Assembly: GCA_035352895.1 (NCBI GenBank)
Contig: DAOPYN010000006.1
Span: 55,307 to 119,306 of the forward strand
DNA length: 64,000 nucleotides
From: UBA5070 sp035352895
GTDB taxonomy: Bacteria; Fibrobacterota; Fibrobacteria; UBA5070
Direction: 5' to 3'
The translations under genes were made by a program, and so were the position numbers. How positions within the stretch are numbered: position 1 is the stretch's first letter; each line of letters opens with the position of its first letter. This document shows, piece after piece, positions 17,089 through 26,751 of the stretch. Under the pieces are notes generated by a model. That model worked only from the letters and a program-made list of their open reading frames with translations. It ran no database searches and was not told where the DNA came from.

Positions 17089-18201
17089 ATGACTCATCCC
17101 GCACCCAACGCAACGCCTCTCCCGTCTGCCCTGTGGAAGACGTGTCTGGTGGTGCTGGCCCTCCTCGGAGGAGTGGAGACCGTCTCGGGAGCCCCTCCGA
17201 CGACCTTTCCCGCCCCGACGGGAGCCGGCAGGGCGCCCTCGCTGTCGGGAACCCTCTACGACTACCGCATGCGCGATCTGCGGGGCCTGGACACGTCGGT
17301 CTATTTCCCTTTCGCCTTCGGGTCCCCCTATGGCGAGATCCCCGGTCTGCTCCAGAGTCGTCTGTCTCCAAACGGGCGCCCCGTCTGGAGCGGCGTCCCG
17401 CTGTGCAAAACCCACCCGGACCCGGCACGTCCCTGCGAAGACTCGCTGAACGCGCCCGACCGCTGGTTTTCCGCACGTGCCGGCAAGAATCTGGCGATTC
17501 CCCTGGAGCTTCCCTTGGAGGCAGGGACGGGGGATTCGCTCGGGTTCCTCGACAGCTTCTTCTTCCCATTGGACGCCTTCCGGTTCTTGCCCGGCGGCTT
17601 GCTGATCAATCCCTTCTTCGACCAGATGATCGGACAAGACCTGGAAATCCACGATTTCGGCTTCTGCCTGGAGCTGCATGCCCGTGTGCAGCCACGCGAT
17701 TCCGGCCGACTGACCATCACCGGCGACGACGACACCTGGGTGTTCGTGGACGGCGAGATCGCGGTGGACATGGGCGGCCTGCATCCGGCCACCACCCAGC
17801 GGATCGCCTTGGCGCCCCGCCAGGGAAAGACGGACAAACCGGTTGCGCTGGACATCTTCCACTGCGAACGCATGCCCAACGAATCCGTGTTCGGGATCTC
17901 CCTGAACGTGCCCGTCCTTCCTTCGGACAGCGTGGTGGATACGCTTCCGATCTCCGGCCGACTCCGCGAACCAGGCGCCGCCGGAACCCTTTCGTTGCGT
18001 CAAAGCGTCGGCACCCTCGCCATCGACGTTTCCGCAAGCCAGGCCTGGACCCTGGAGCTGCGCGACCTGGACGGAAGGCTGCAACGGTCCCTGTCCGGCA
18101 TGGGCCCCGCCACCACGCCGCTGACAAATCCAGGCATCTCAGTCGCCCTGCTGCGGTCGGGAACGGAAACGATCACCGGAAGGTTCGTGCACTCGCGCTG
18201 A
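17089..18201 (+). CDS. Fibro-slime domain protein (secreted)
   Basis: 370 aa with signal peptide (core TCLVVLALLGGVETVSG). The body matches the fibro-slime/PA14-like domain: GTLYDYRMRDLRG near residue 55, FGFCLELHARVQ, then GDDDTWVFVDGEIAVDMGG with the calcium-binding-type Asp cluster, and LDIFHCER. Such proteins are known as surface or slime components in Fibrobacter. The C-terminal ~60 residues (LELRDLDGRLQRSLSG through ITGRFVHSR) look like a separate beta-sandwich tail shared with the next gene, possibly a secretion signal. A GGAG precedes ATG 17089, and a 6-bp hairpin (CGGGCG/CGCCCG, 17058-17072) lies just before it. It is followed 97 bp later by a larger paralogue. Confidence 0.92.
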   Translation: MTHPAPNATPLPSALWKTCLVVLALLGGVETVSGAPPTTFPAPTGAGRAPSLSGTLYDYRMRDLRGLDTSVYFPFAFGSPYGEIPGLLQSRLSPNGRPVWSGVPLCKTHPDPARPCEDSLNAPDRWFSARAGKNLAIPLELPLEAGTGDSLGFLDSFFFPLDAFRFLPGGLLINPFFDQMIGQDLEIHDFGFCLELHARVQPRDSGRLTITGDDDTWVFVDGEIAVDMGGLHPATTQRIALAPRQGKTDKPVALDIFHCERMPNESVFGISLNVPVLPSDSVVDTLPISGRLREPGAAGTLSLRQSVGTLAIDVSASQAWTLELRDLDGRLQRSLSGMGPATTPLTNPGISVALLRSGTETITGRFVHSR

Positions 18202-18298
18202 CCCTGGGGCCCCGAGAAGCCAAACAAAGCGGCAATCGACTAGATTGATGGGCACCGATCGCACCCTTCTTCCCTGCGACGGCAGGAGTTTCCCAATC

Positions 18299-20605
18299 AT
18301 GCCCCCTCCGAATCCTCGCGGACGATTCTCGCGCATCCTGACCGCACTGTTCCTTGGCGCAGCCGCTCTCCCCGCTCAAGCGGCGAGCCCGAAGACCTTG
18401 ATGATCCTGGTCGACTGGTGGTGGCAACGCGACCAGATGGACACCCTCGTGGATCTCAAGGTGACGATGCCCGCCAACCTCGTCAAACGCACCGACGGAT
18501 CCGCACTGCCGCCCCTTGTACCCACCAAGGCATACACAGGTGAACCACTGTCCTGGTGGTACTCGCTGGACCCGTTCCATCCCGACCAGTACATGATGGG
18601 ACGCATCCAATTCAACACCACGTACTATCGCGTCTGGTTCCAGAACGATTCCACGATGCACGCCGCGGCGGGCGACACGCTGTTCTTGCCGGACACCCAG
18701 ACCACGTTCGCCTACCAGAACATGCGGACCGGAGTCAAGGTGGTGGACACACTCGAGGCCACCCTTCCCAAGCGTTTCGTGTTTCCGGACACCGCCAGAT
18801 ACCTGGGACCCAAGGCCTATCGCGCCGCGAACAAATCGGAGACGCAGATGTTGAACGTCCGTCCCACGATCGGCGGTGATCTCGCTCCTGGCAGGATCGA
18901 CAGCTGCATGGAGAGCTTCGCTTCCGACACCCTTTGGCTCCAGTGGAGAGTCGGCAACTTCCCTGCAAGCGCGATCGCCAATGCCAATGACATGAAGTGC
19001 TTCGATCACAATCCGTTCCTTGAGCCGCACGGCAGCGTGGCGGTCTTCGCGCCCTGGACCGGAGCGAAGGCCTGGATGGTGGTCAACGGAGGAGAGGTTC
19101 CCCTGCGTCGCGGTCCAATCGACGGCTGGTTCCAGGGCGAGGTCTGGTCCGCCCCCAAGGACGTGTCTCCGGCCTCCGTGACCTTCCGGTTCCTGCGTTC
19201 GGACGGCGAGGTGAGACGCATCGACTCCTCGGGGTCGCCCTTCCACTTCACCTGGAAGTCCAAGCAACGGATCATCCAGCCCACCCTGGGCACCCTTGAT
19301 GGGTACGACAGCACCGAACGGCGTCCACCCGTGGTGTTCGCCTGGACATCCCCCTGGGCATCGCGCAGTGCCTTTCTCCGCTTCGGTGGGGACGAAGGGA
19401 TCCAAGGCCAATGGTCGCCCAAGGGATTCTTCGCGGCCACCATCTGGGGACGCCCCCGGGAAGCATCGCTTTCGACCTTCGAGCGGGACTCGACCACGGC
19501 CGCCGTCCCTGTGCCGCCGTCTTCGAACGGGAACCTTCCGGACACGGTCTGGCTCACCGCGAAACCCTCCTCGAACTTCGCGGGTAGGCTCCACGGCACG
19601 TTCTACGACTACCGGGTGGGAAACCCCCAGGCGAAGGACACCAACGACGTTTCGCCCAAGGACACCAACGCCTACTTCCCCTTCTCCCAGACCGTCAATA
19701 CCGGCCTTCTGGAGGGTCTTCTCCACAAACGCCTGAGCTCCGCGGGAAGGCCCCGAGCCACCGGCAACACCATCTGCGGAATGTACCAGAGCTACGTGGA
19801 GAACACCCTCAAGGACACCCGGACCTGCCTGGACTCGGCGAACAGCCCCGCCATGTGGTTCGGCCCGGTCGTGCTCGGCTCCAAGACCTGGAACGCATCC
19901 TTCACGGCCACCGTCGAGCTGACACGATTCGATTCGACCCGGATCGCGTTCGTGGACACCTCGTTCTTCCCCTTGGATTCGGCCTTGCAACTCCCCGGAT
20001 CCACCCAGCCCAATCCCTTCCGCGACACCATCCACGGCAGGGATGGCCGTCCCCACAACTTCGGCTACTGCATGGAACTCCACGGGCAGGCCCAGACCAC
20101 GCACGGAGCGACGTTCACCCTGAAGGCCGACGACGACACGTGGATCTTCGTGGACAGCCAACTGGTGGTGGACCTGGGGGGACAGCACTCGGAAATCTCC
20201 GCCTCCTTCTCCATGGAACGGCTCCCCTTGCCTTTGCCTCCCGTGGTCTCGCTGGACATCTTCCACTGCGAACGCCACGTCCAGGACTCGAGGTTCGCCT
20301 TCACGGCGAACTTCCCCATCCACCCGGTGGGAACCCTGAAGTCTCCTTCCCGCATCTCGTCCCCGCGCCCGGCGCCCGCCGCAAGCAGGCGGATCTCCAT
20401 GCAGGCGCGTGGCAGGTTCCTGTCCATCGATGCATCTCCCGATCACGCCTGGACACTGGAGCTGCGCGATGCCCTCGGCAGGGTGGAGTCGATGCGCACG
20501 GGCGTCGGCCCGACCGTCATCCCCATGTCGCGTCCCGGCGTCGTGTTCGCACGCCTGCGGTCCGAGGGCCGGACCATCCAGGGAACCTTCGTGCGTTCGC
20601 GCTGA
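18299..20605 (+). CDS. Large fibro-slime domain protein (secreted)
   Basis: 768 aa. The signal peptide (SRILTALFLGAAALPAQA) starts at ATG 18299, which has GGAG 10 bases upstream. Residues ~30-420 form an unassigned region that is Trp- and Asp-rich (KTLMILVDWWWQRDQMDTLV at its start) and seems to hold two Ig-like sugar-binding or starch-binding-like segments (VAVFAPWTGAKAWMVVNGGE; PPVVFAWTSPWASRSAFLRF). The fibro-slime domain follows from about 435: GTFYDYRVGNPQ, FGYCMELHGQAQ, ADDDTWIFVDSQLVVDLGGQ and LDIFHCERH. The end (AWTLELRDALGRVESM ... IQGTFVRSR) matches the tail of the preceding protein. Likely exposed or released at the cell surface and involved in adhesion, by family analogy. Confidence 0.92.
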   Translation: MPPPNPRGRFSRILTALFLGAAALPAQAASPKTLMILVDWWWQRDQMDTLVDLKVTMPANLVKRTDGSALPPLVPTKAYTGEPLSWWYSLDPFHPDQYMMGRIQFNTTYYRVWFQNDSTMHAAAGDTLFLPDTQTTFAYQNMRTGVKVVDTLEATLPKRFVFPDTARYLGPKAYRAANKSETQMLNVRPTIGGDLAPGRIDSCMESFASDTLWLQWRVGNFPASAIANANDMKCFDHNPFLEPHGSVAVFAPWTGAKAWMVVNGGEVPLRRGPIDGWFQGEVWSAPKDVSPASVTFRFLRSDGEVRRIDSSGSPFHFTWKSKQRIIQPTLGTLDGYDSTERRPPVVFAWTSPWASRSAFLRFGGDEGIQGQWSPKGFFAATIWGRPREASLSTFERDSTTAAVPVPPSSNGNLPDTVWLTAKPSSNFAGRLHGTFYDYRVGNPQAKDTNDVSPKDTNAYFPFSQTVNTGLLEGLLHKRLSSAGRPRATGNTICGMYQSYVENTLKDTRTCLDSANSPAMWFGPVVLGSKTWNASFTATVELTRFDSTRIAFVDTSFFPLDSALQLPGSTQPNPFRDTIHGRDGRPHNFGYCMELHGQAQTTHGATFTLKADDDTWIFVDSQLVVDLGGQHSEISASFSMERLPLPLPPVVSLDIFHCERHVQDSRFAFTANFPIHPVGTLKSPSRISSPRPAPAASRRISMQARGRFLSIDASPDHAWTLELRDALGRVESMRTGVGPTVIPMSRPGVVFARLRSEGRTIQGTFVRSR

Positions 20606-20630
20606 GTCCCTCCTTTCCTAGTTTGGACGC

Positions 20631-21458
20631 ATGACGTTCCTTCCCTCACGCGTGCGTCCCTTCGCCGCCGCTGCGCTTGCCACATCGCTCGCGATCTCCG
20701 GAAGTTTCGGACAGAATCTGGTCGCAGTGGATGGCACCGTGATGGGCGGCGTCCGGTCCGGAACCTGGCGGGGCCTGTCCGACCTTGGCGGATGGTCGGC
20801 GACCGCGAAGGGATCCTGGACGCTCCATGCCCCGGGCCACAAACCGCAGCGCGCCAAGCCCAATTCCGTGGAACAGGACGAAGAGCATTGCGGCGAAGGG
20901 GGCAGCGTGGTCTTCCGGTCCAACCCGTTTCCGGAGGATGCGCGACCCGTGGTGGCCGTGCAGGGGGAGTGGAATCCCTTCCCCCGGTCTCCCAAGCCCC
21001 AGGGAACCACCAACAAGACCTACCAGCAGGTGGTGCGCGACGTATTGGCCAAGAACGGACTCCGCGACGTTCCCATCGCGATCGGTCGGATGGACAGGAT
21101 CGACCTGGACGGCGACGGAACGGAGGAGGTGGTCCTCCACGCGCAGGCCGAAGGCACGCAGACCCAGGACGGCAAGCTCTCCTTCTTCTACAGCATCCTG
21201 GTGGTCCGCAGACTGGAGCGGGGAACGGTCGTGGACCACATCCTGCCCCAGGGCGGCACGGCGGGAACCGCCCTGGGTCGCGACCTGGATTGGTCCAACC
21301 GCATGGATCTGACCTTGGATGGATACGCCGACCTGGACGGCGACGGGATCCTGGAGATCCTGGTGTCCGAACACGCGGTGGACTACGGCGGCAACACCGC
21401 CTGGAAGCTGGGGGCCAAGGGATTGTCGATCCTGGCCCACGAAAGCTGCGGGGCCTGA
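20631..21458 (+). CDS. Exported protein with DxDxDG calcium-loop (FG-GAP-like) repeats
   Basis: 275 aa with an N-terminal signal (FAAAALATSLAISGSFG). Two loops of the type DLDGDGTEEVVLHAQ and DLDGDGILEILVSEH match the Asp-rich calcium-binding loops of FG-GAP/VCBS or dockerin-like repeats, separated by about 85 residues. The remainder, with GTWRGLSDLGGW near residue 45, is not recognised. It follows the fibro-slime gene by 25 bp and is convergent, with a 13-bp gap, with a lipoprotein of similar style (21472-22644); the two may be distant paralogues, as both report DLD-type loops in an all-beta context. Function unknown. Confidence 0.8.
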   Translation: MTFLPSRVRPFAAAALATSLAISGSFGQNLVAVDGTVMGGVRSGTWRGLSDLGGWSATAKGSWTLHAPGHKPQRAKPNSVEQDEEHCGEGGSVVFRSNPFPEDARPVVAVQGEWNPFPRSPKPQGTTNKTYQQVVRDVLAKNGLRDVPIAIGRMDRIDLDGDGTEEVVLHAQAEGTQTQDGKLSFFYSILVVRRLERGTVVDHILPQGGTAGTALGRDLDWSNRMDLTLDGYADLDGDGILEILVSEHAVDYGGNTAWKLGAKGLSILAHESCGA

Positions 21459-21471
21459 GGCTCCGGATCGG

Positions 21472-22644
21472 TCAGTTCTCGAAGCGCCGGATGAACTCGT
21501 CGGCGTCGTAGCCGGTCCAGGGGATCTTCCCGAATTCCTTGGAGGTCCGGATCGTCGGAGGCTCGTCCGCACCGTCCTCGTGGAACAGGTGGAACTGGTT
21601 GGACGCCTCCGCGATAAGCCAATTTCTGTCATCACTGGACCAGCGGAAGACCTGGCGACGCGACACCTTCTGGGCCGCTCCGCTCATGTCCTCGAGCGCG
21701 AACCAACCGCTTCCGGCGTCCAGGCGGGTGAACGGGTCGCCCAGAGCCCCGCCCGAACGCGGCCCACCGATGGCCCGGTCGTTGGAGCCAAGGAGGGCGA
21801 GCCGGCCTCCTGGCAGGATCCTCGCGATCCACAACCTGCGGGTTCCGTCGGCGAAGCGATCCGCACGCCCGGATTCCGGATCGTTCGATTCGGTGGCGAA
21901 GACCACCTCCTTGGCGCCATCCCCGTCCAGATCGGCCACCTTCCTGGCCAAGAACCGCCACCCCGGCTCCAGAAGGAAGTGCCGGCGCGCGAAGGAGTCC
22001 AGCACAAACTGCTCCAGCCCCAGGGACGGATCGGCGCGGACCTGGTTTGCCACCCACCGGGATTTCCCATCCCCGGCCGGATCCAGCTTCCAGCTTTCCC
22101 GGGCCTCGGCGACCGTCCAGGTCGCCTGCTCCTCGGACCAGGCGAAGCGGATCCGCTGTACCAGGGAATCCCTCCCGGGAACGAACCTGGACAGGGCGAT
22201 GGATCCCTCGGCCAGTTCCACCCGCACGCGGGAAGCCAGGAGGGAATCCGGGCACCCCTTCGCGTCCATGGCGTCGCTGGACACCACTGCGTCGTCCAAC
22301 CCGAAGGTCCCATCCTCCCTTCGCAAGGAAACGACGAAAACCGGCAGCCAGCAGGGACGTCCCAGTTCGTCCAGCTTCTCGCCCGGCCTCCTGAACAGGA
22401 AGGCGAGATCCCCGCGTCCGTCCCGGTCGAGATCCGCCTTGCCGCTCCAGACGAGGCGGGCTTCCGGATCCAACCGGTCGGCCAGAAGCGAGGCGAGCTC
22501 GGCGGAGGGATCCGTCTTGCCAACGGAATCCACCATATCTGCCGGGAGGGGATCCTTCCGGACGGCCCCGCCCGCGCAGGCGACGCACAGCGCGGCCGCG
22601 ATCCCCATCCAGCATCCACCGGCGATTGGAAGCGATCTTCGCAT
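21472..22644 (-). CDS. Lipoprotein with FG-GAP-like calcium loops
   Basis: 390 aa. The signal peptide ends at a lipobox (CVAC, Cys23). Two calcium-loop blades are visible: KADLDRDGRGDLAFLFRR near residue 70 and KVADLDGDGAKEVVFATE near residue 235, typical of integrin-like/VCBS propellers. The end (GYDADEFIRRFEN) is charged. ATG at 22644 is used because it begins the signal; an in-frame TTG 12 bases upstream is less likely. No enzyme motif is seen. It is convergent with 20631-21458, and the beta-helix gene lies 61 bp upstream on the same strand, so the two may form one transcript. Confidence 0.82.
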   Translation of the reverse strand: MRRSLPIAGGCWMGIAAALCVACAGGAVRKDPLPADMVDSVGKTDPSAELASLLADRLDPEARLVWSGKADLDRDGRGDLAFLFRRPGEKLDELGRPCWLPVFVVSLRREDGTFGLDDAVVSSDAMDAKGCPDSLLASRVRVELAEGSIALSRFVPGRDSLVQRIRFAWSEEQATWTVAEARESWKLDPAGDGKSRWVANQVRADPSLGLEQFVLDSFARRHFLLEPGWRFLARKVADLDGDGAKEVVFATESNDPESGRADRFADGTRRLWIARILPGGRLALLGSNDRAIGGPRSGGALGDPFTRLDAGSGWFALEDMSGAAQKVSRRQVFRWSSDDRNWLIAEASNQFHLFHEDGADEPPTIRTSKEFGKIPWTGYDADEFIRRFEN

Positions 22645-22705
22645 TGGGATTTCCAATTAAGAACTTGCCGGAGCTTCGCGGAATCGCCTCCCCTCCGGCG
22701 GCGTC

Positions 22706-25333
22706 TCACGGAGCGGACAAGGCCAGGCTTTTCCGGACTCCGTCGGGCCCCTCCCAGAGGGCCCACCCCTGCCGCGCTCCCCGCGGCCAGGACCAGGATC
22801 CATGCCAGGAGCCCGCCTCCACCCGCACGTCCACATCCAGGAGCCTGCGCCCCCGGGTGTCCACCACGCGCAGCCTCCCCTGTCCCGACCGGGTGTCCGT
22901 CCCCTCCAGATGGAGCCGCCCCCGCCCCACCCAGACCCGCAGGGTCGTGCGGGCGGTCCGTCGCGGCTCCAGGGAAGTTCCGGCTTCGTCGCGGAACCGT
23001 ACGGCCGCCTGGAAGGGCTCCACCGGATCGCCGCGGACCGCTCCCCGCTCGTCCACCCACGTTCCCGCCCCCACCCGGACCGGAACCGGCATGGCCGCGT
23101 CGGCGACGGTCAACAGCACCCGCGGCCCGTGTTGCATTCGCGTCGTGTCCAGCCGGTTCCACCGGATGGCCCGAAGCGACAAGGAGGAGTCCGCCCCCCG
23201 AAGCTGGAAATCCACGCGGGCGTTGGTGTCGGATTCGGTGATCCGAAACACGGTCCGATAGGACTTCCACGCCGTGTCCAGCTGGAAGTCCTTAAAGGCG
23301 CCCAGCTTGCGATAGGGGCTGTGTCCCATCAGGGGCTGGACCCGCACGCGCATCCCCGCCGACGCCGCCCTGGCCGAAAAGGTGAACGCGTGCAGATCTC
23401 CCGCCGCCACGGCCGATCCCGCGACGTGCAGCACCAGGCCCGTGGGCTTGGAAGCGGTGTCCGCGTAACGGACATCGAAAGCGACGGAATCCGTCACACT
23501 TTCCGGCCGCACGGCGAGCTTGACCGAGGCCGGATATCCCTGCCACCCACGCACCCCGTAGCCGTCCACGACGGGAAAGAGGTCGGCGGGATGCTCCGCC
23601 AAATCCGGCCTGGCCAGCCGGAGGAGGTCGCCACCGTCCCTTTGGCAGGTGGCCTCCAGCGGATCCACGCGACATTCGATGTTTCCCGCAAGTTCGACCG
23701 GCACGGCGGGGTTGGGCACCACCAGAACGGTGTTCGCGGCCACCTGGCCTTCGAGGGAGACCACCAGGTTGGAATCGAACCGGTTGCCCTCCATGGGGTC
23801 GCGGATGGTGGTGTCGCGGTAGACCTGCAGCGCCATCTGGTTTGCGAAGAAGACGTTCCCCACGACGGTGTCGGACCGGTTGTCGTGCATCAGGACCCCA
23901 TCCATGCAGCCGGACACCGTGTTTTCGCGGATGCTCATCCCCGATGCGGCGAGATCCAGGTAGATGCCCTGCCCCTGGCGTCCATGCGACGCCCCCTGGG
24001 TGTTGCCCCGGGTGTCGCGCACGACGTTGCGCCGCAGCCGGCTGCGCACCCCGTTGGAATCGGCGTACTTCAGCGAGAACGTGTAGAAGCCCCCGCCGTC
24101 GTTCTGCTCCTGGACGGCGCTGTCGACCACGTTCTCCTCCAGGATCTGATCCTTGCCGGAAAAATGGACCCCCGTCCAGGCGGTCCACCGCACCACGGAC
24201 CTCCGCAGGACGCCGGAATCGCCGTTGAGCTGGATCCCCCGTCCACCACAGCACTCCCTGCCGTACCCTTGGGGACCCAGGGCGGCATGGCGGCCGATGC
24301 CAACCACGGTGTCGCGTTCCATGGTTCCCCGGGCACCCAGGATCCCCAGGCCTCCGGTGGTGGCGCCCTCCACCCGGGTGTCGCGGATGGAATTGCCGCG
24401 GCCCCACAGGCGCACGCCCCACTGGTCCACACCGCGCACCAGGACCTCGCGCACCTCGATTCCCGAGCTTCCTTCGCCGCAGATGCCGTTTTCCGTCTGG
24501 CCGGAGAATCCGATCCCGCGGATGACGATGTCGTGGCGGCCTCCGCGCAGGTTCACCCCGCAGGGACGGATCCCCAGCTCCGCACGGACGCGGGATGGAT
24601 CCTCGCCGGGAGCCGGTCGCCACCACACCTTCCCGGTAACCGAATCCTGCGCCCACTGGTCGTCGCCGGACAGCGCCTGGGGCACTCCCGCCACGAACCA
24701 CCCCCAGCCCTCGGTGAGCGGCTTGAAGGCCGGGCTGGAAAGCGAAATCCGTTTGCCGCATTGATCCGCGATGCGCCTGCCATCCTGGTTCCAGGCCGCC
24801 GACTTCAGATGGACCCAAGCCCCGGTCCAGGATCCTTCGGGGAGGTCGGCCGCCTCGAAGGCGGAGTCGCCCTCGGGCTTGCGGATGGGAAACCAACCGG
24901 TGTCCGGAAGCCGCGCGGCGCGGCGCACGCGACCATCCACCGAAAGGAGGAAGGCGCGCGTGGCGACAGGTCCTGTCGTCTCCCAGGCACCGGGACTTGA
25001 GGTGGAGCGGGTCCATCCGTCCAGCGCCACGCTACCCAGGATCCATGGGCGATCCGTGCCGGATCCGTAGGCTCCCACCTGCAAGGGGGCGGTCCAGGGA
25101 GGTGCCGATTGGCGTGGCGTGAACGTACCGCGCAGGGTGTCGCCGCGCTGGAGGAGCACCGAATCCCCGGGACGCAGGACCACGGAGTCCAGCCGTTCCA
25201 GGGACCGCCAGGGGGTGGCGGGATCCATCGCCTGGACCGGCGTTCGGGAATCGTCGCCCGACCGCGACGAGACATGGTAGGTGGCTCCCTGCACGGAGGC
25301 GCAGACCAGGGCGAGGAGGAAGGGGATCCGCAT
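22706..25333 (-). CDS. Secreted right-handed parallel beta-helix protein
   Basis: 875 aa with a short signal peptide (MRIPFLLALVCASVQG). The mature start TYHVSSRSGDDS and later PWRSLERLDSVVLRPGDSVL are typical of pectate lyase-like/right-handed beta-helix proteins. Helix coils are visible at about residues 260-520 (IVIRGIGFSGQTENGICGEG, GNSIRDTRVEGATTGGLGIL, MSIRENTVSGCMDGVLMHDN). Residues ~600-740 look like a galactose-binding/CBM-type beta sandwich (AFTFSARAASAGMRVRVQPL, FQLDTAWKSYRTVFRITESD). The final ~90 residues form a basic tail (GRLRVVDTRGRRLLDVDVRV) like C-terminal sorting domains. Probably a polysaccharide lyase, epimerase or glycan-binding protein; no catalytic residues can be assigned by eye. 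Confidence 0.88.
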   Translation of the reverse strand: MRIPFLLALVCASVQGATYHVSSRSGDDSRTPVQAMDPATPWRSLERLDSVVLRPGDSVLLQRGDTLRGTFTPRQSAPPWTAPLQVGAYGSGTDRPWILGSVALDGWTRSTSSPGAWETTGPVATRAFLLSVDGRVRRAARLPDTGWFPIRKPEGDSAFEAADLPEGSWTGAWVHLKSAAWNQDGRRIADQCGKRISLSSPAFKPLTEGWGWFVAGVPQALSGDDQWAQDSVTGKVWWRPAPGEDPSRVRAELGIRPCGVNLRGGRHDIVIRGIGFSGQTENGICGEGSSGIEVREVLVRGVDQWGVRLWGRGNSIRDTRVEGATTGGLGILGARGTMERDTVVGIGRHAALGPQGYGRECCGGRGIQLNGDSGVLRRSVVRWTAWTGVHFSGKDQILEENVVDSAVQEQNDGGGFYTFSLKYADSNGVRSRLRRNVVRDTRGNTQGASHGRQGQGIYLDLAASGMSIRENTVSGCMDGVLMHDNRSDTVVGNVFFANQMALQVYRDTTIRDPMEGNRFDSNLVVSLEGQVAANTVLVVPNPAVPVELAGNIECRVDPLEATCQRDGGDLLRLARPDLAEHPADLFPVVDGYGVRGWQGYPASVKLAVRPESVTDSVAFDVRYADTASKPTGLVLHVAGSAVAAGDLHAFTFSARAASAGMRVRVQPLMGHSPYRKLGAFKDFQLDTAWKSYRTVFRITESDTNARVDFQLRGADSSLSLRAIRWNRLDTTRMQHGPRVLLTVADAAMPVPVRVGAGTWVDERGAVRGDPVEPFQAAVRFRDEAGTSLEPRRTARTTLRVWVGRGRLHLEGTDTRSGQGRLRVVDTRGRRLLDVDVRVEAGSWHGSWSWPRGARQGWALWEGPDGVRKSLALSAP

Positions 25334-25377
25334 GGATGGGGATTGTACCTAAATCCCACTTCCCCCGTCTGATTCCT

Positions 25378-26751
25378 TCAAGGCAACGGCGGTGCCGGAA
25401 AGCGCAACTCCGGATGCTTGCCCAGCGTGGCGCGCAGGGTGTCCAGCACGGCGCGCGGGCCCGCCCAGGGCTTGTGGTTGGTCCGCAACCAGGATCCGGG
25501 ATTGGGCTGGGTCTGGTAGGCGCTCCAGTTGGGAGGATACGAGAACTGGGTGGCCAGGGAGAACCCGATCAGGTCGGCGGTTTGGTCGCGCGCCTGGCGA
25601 TCCTGGGAGTCGCGCGGGGGAGCGGGCGCAGGGATCCATGCATCCGCTCGCACCTGCTCCAGGGCCATGCGTGCCTGCGGAAGGATCCGCACCAGGAAGG
25701 TGTCCAGCGCCGCGATCCTCGATGGCGATCCGCTGTCGGGGAACACGAAGCCTCCCACCGCGGTGGCCAGGATCTCGTGGGCGCGTCCCGGCTGGAGCCG
25801 CGAACGCACCGGGGCGGGAAGGGAAGCTTCAAACGCGTCCGCCTCGTTTCCGGAACGCTCCACCAGATGCAGCCAGAGTTGCTTGAATTCCGGGCGCGTG
25901 GCCCAAGGAAGCCGCACCTGCAGGATCCACGGACCCGACAGGATCTGCTTGTCCCTCCACACGCCCACCCAGATCCCGGGATGACCGGCGGCGGAATCGA
26001 ACGAGGTCAAGACCTCCTCCGTCCGGTCCCGATCCAGCCAGAGCGAGCCGACGGATCGGGCCAAATCCAGGGCGAAGAGGGAATCGGACGCCACCTTGGG
26101 ACCGGAAGAGGACTCCCGCTCGCGCAACCAGGCGGGTCCGGAGGCACCATCGCGGGCCGCGCGAAGTTCGATGGCCTTGAGCAGACCCGCCACGGGCGTG
26201 GGCGGCCGATCTGGCCGAGGCGAAACGGGCCGGAAGGTGGAATCGCAGGCGATGGATCTCCAGTCCAGGCTCATTCCAACCACGGTCGACAGGATTTCCT
26301 GGCCGCGGGATTGGGCGAGCAGGGCCGCCTGTCCCGAAAACCCCCGGGAGGGGTCGGAAGGAACTTCCGGCGGAACCGCCGCCTCGGAGATCCCGTTGAC
26401 GTTCAGCCCCACCACCCCCGATCCCGCCTTGGGATCGGGAAGGGGTGCCATGGCGCGGATGCCCTTGCCGGCGGCCTCCACCCGCACGAGGAGGGCCGTG
26501 CGGGGCGCCGCGGACAGGACAACGGAAAATCTTCCGACGGAATCTGTCACGCCGGATCCGAGCTTGGCGCCGGAGGCGTCCCAAACCGAGACCTCCGCCA
26601 GCACGATCGCCTCGCTGTCCATGGCCGAACCCACCACCAGGCGCGTGGCGACCTCGTTTTCCACCTCCGTGCTGGCGTGGCGATCGCCTTCCGCGCAGCC
26701 AAGAACGCACCAGGCGAGAACACCCACGCCCAAAGGAAGCCGCCACTTCAT
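25378..26751 (-). CDS. Lipoprotein of TIGR02147-linked module, copy A
   Basis: 457 aa. The signal ends in a lipobox (CVLGCAEG, Cys19), directly followed by the acidic motif STEVENEVATRLVVGSAMDS, which the copy-B protein shares in close form. Next comes a small carboxypeptidase-regulatory-like beta domain (VSVWDASGAKLGSGVTDSVG). The remaining ~300 residues are helical and unassigned. The stop is at 25378. ATG at 26751 overlaps the stop of the TIGR02147-type gene in an ATGA arrangement, so the pair is translationally coupled. The pair is duplicated just upstream (27862-30101). The consistent pairing suggests that the TIGR02147 protein controls or works with this lipoprotein; function unknown. 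Confidence 0.85.
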   Translation of the reverse strand: MKWRLPLGVGVLAWCVLGCAEGDRHASTEVENEVATRLVVGSAMDSEAIVLAEVSVWDASGAKLGSGVTDSVGRFSVVLSAAPRTALLVRVEAAGKGIRAMAPLPDPKAGSGVVGLNVNGISEAAVPPEVPSDPSRGFSGQAALLAQSRGQEILSTVVGMSLDWRSIACDSTFRPVSPRPDRPPTPVAGLLKAIELRAARDGASGPAWLRERESSSGPKVASDSLFALDLARSVGSLWLDRDRTEEVLTSFDSAAGHPGIWVGVWRDKQILSGPWILQVRLPWATRPEFKQLWLHLVERSGNEADAFEASLPAPVRSRLQPGRAHEILATAVGGFVFPDSGSPSRIAALDTFLVRILPQARMALEQVRADAWIPAPAPPRDSQDRQARDQTADLIGFSLATQFSYPPNWSAYQTQPNPGSWLRTNHKPWAGPRAVLDTLRATLGKHPELRFPAPPLP

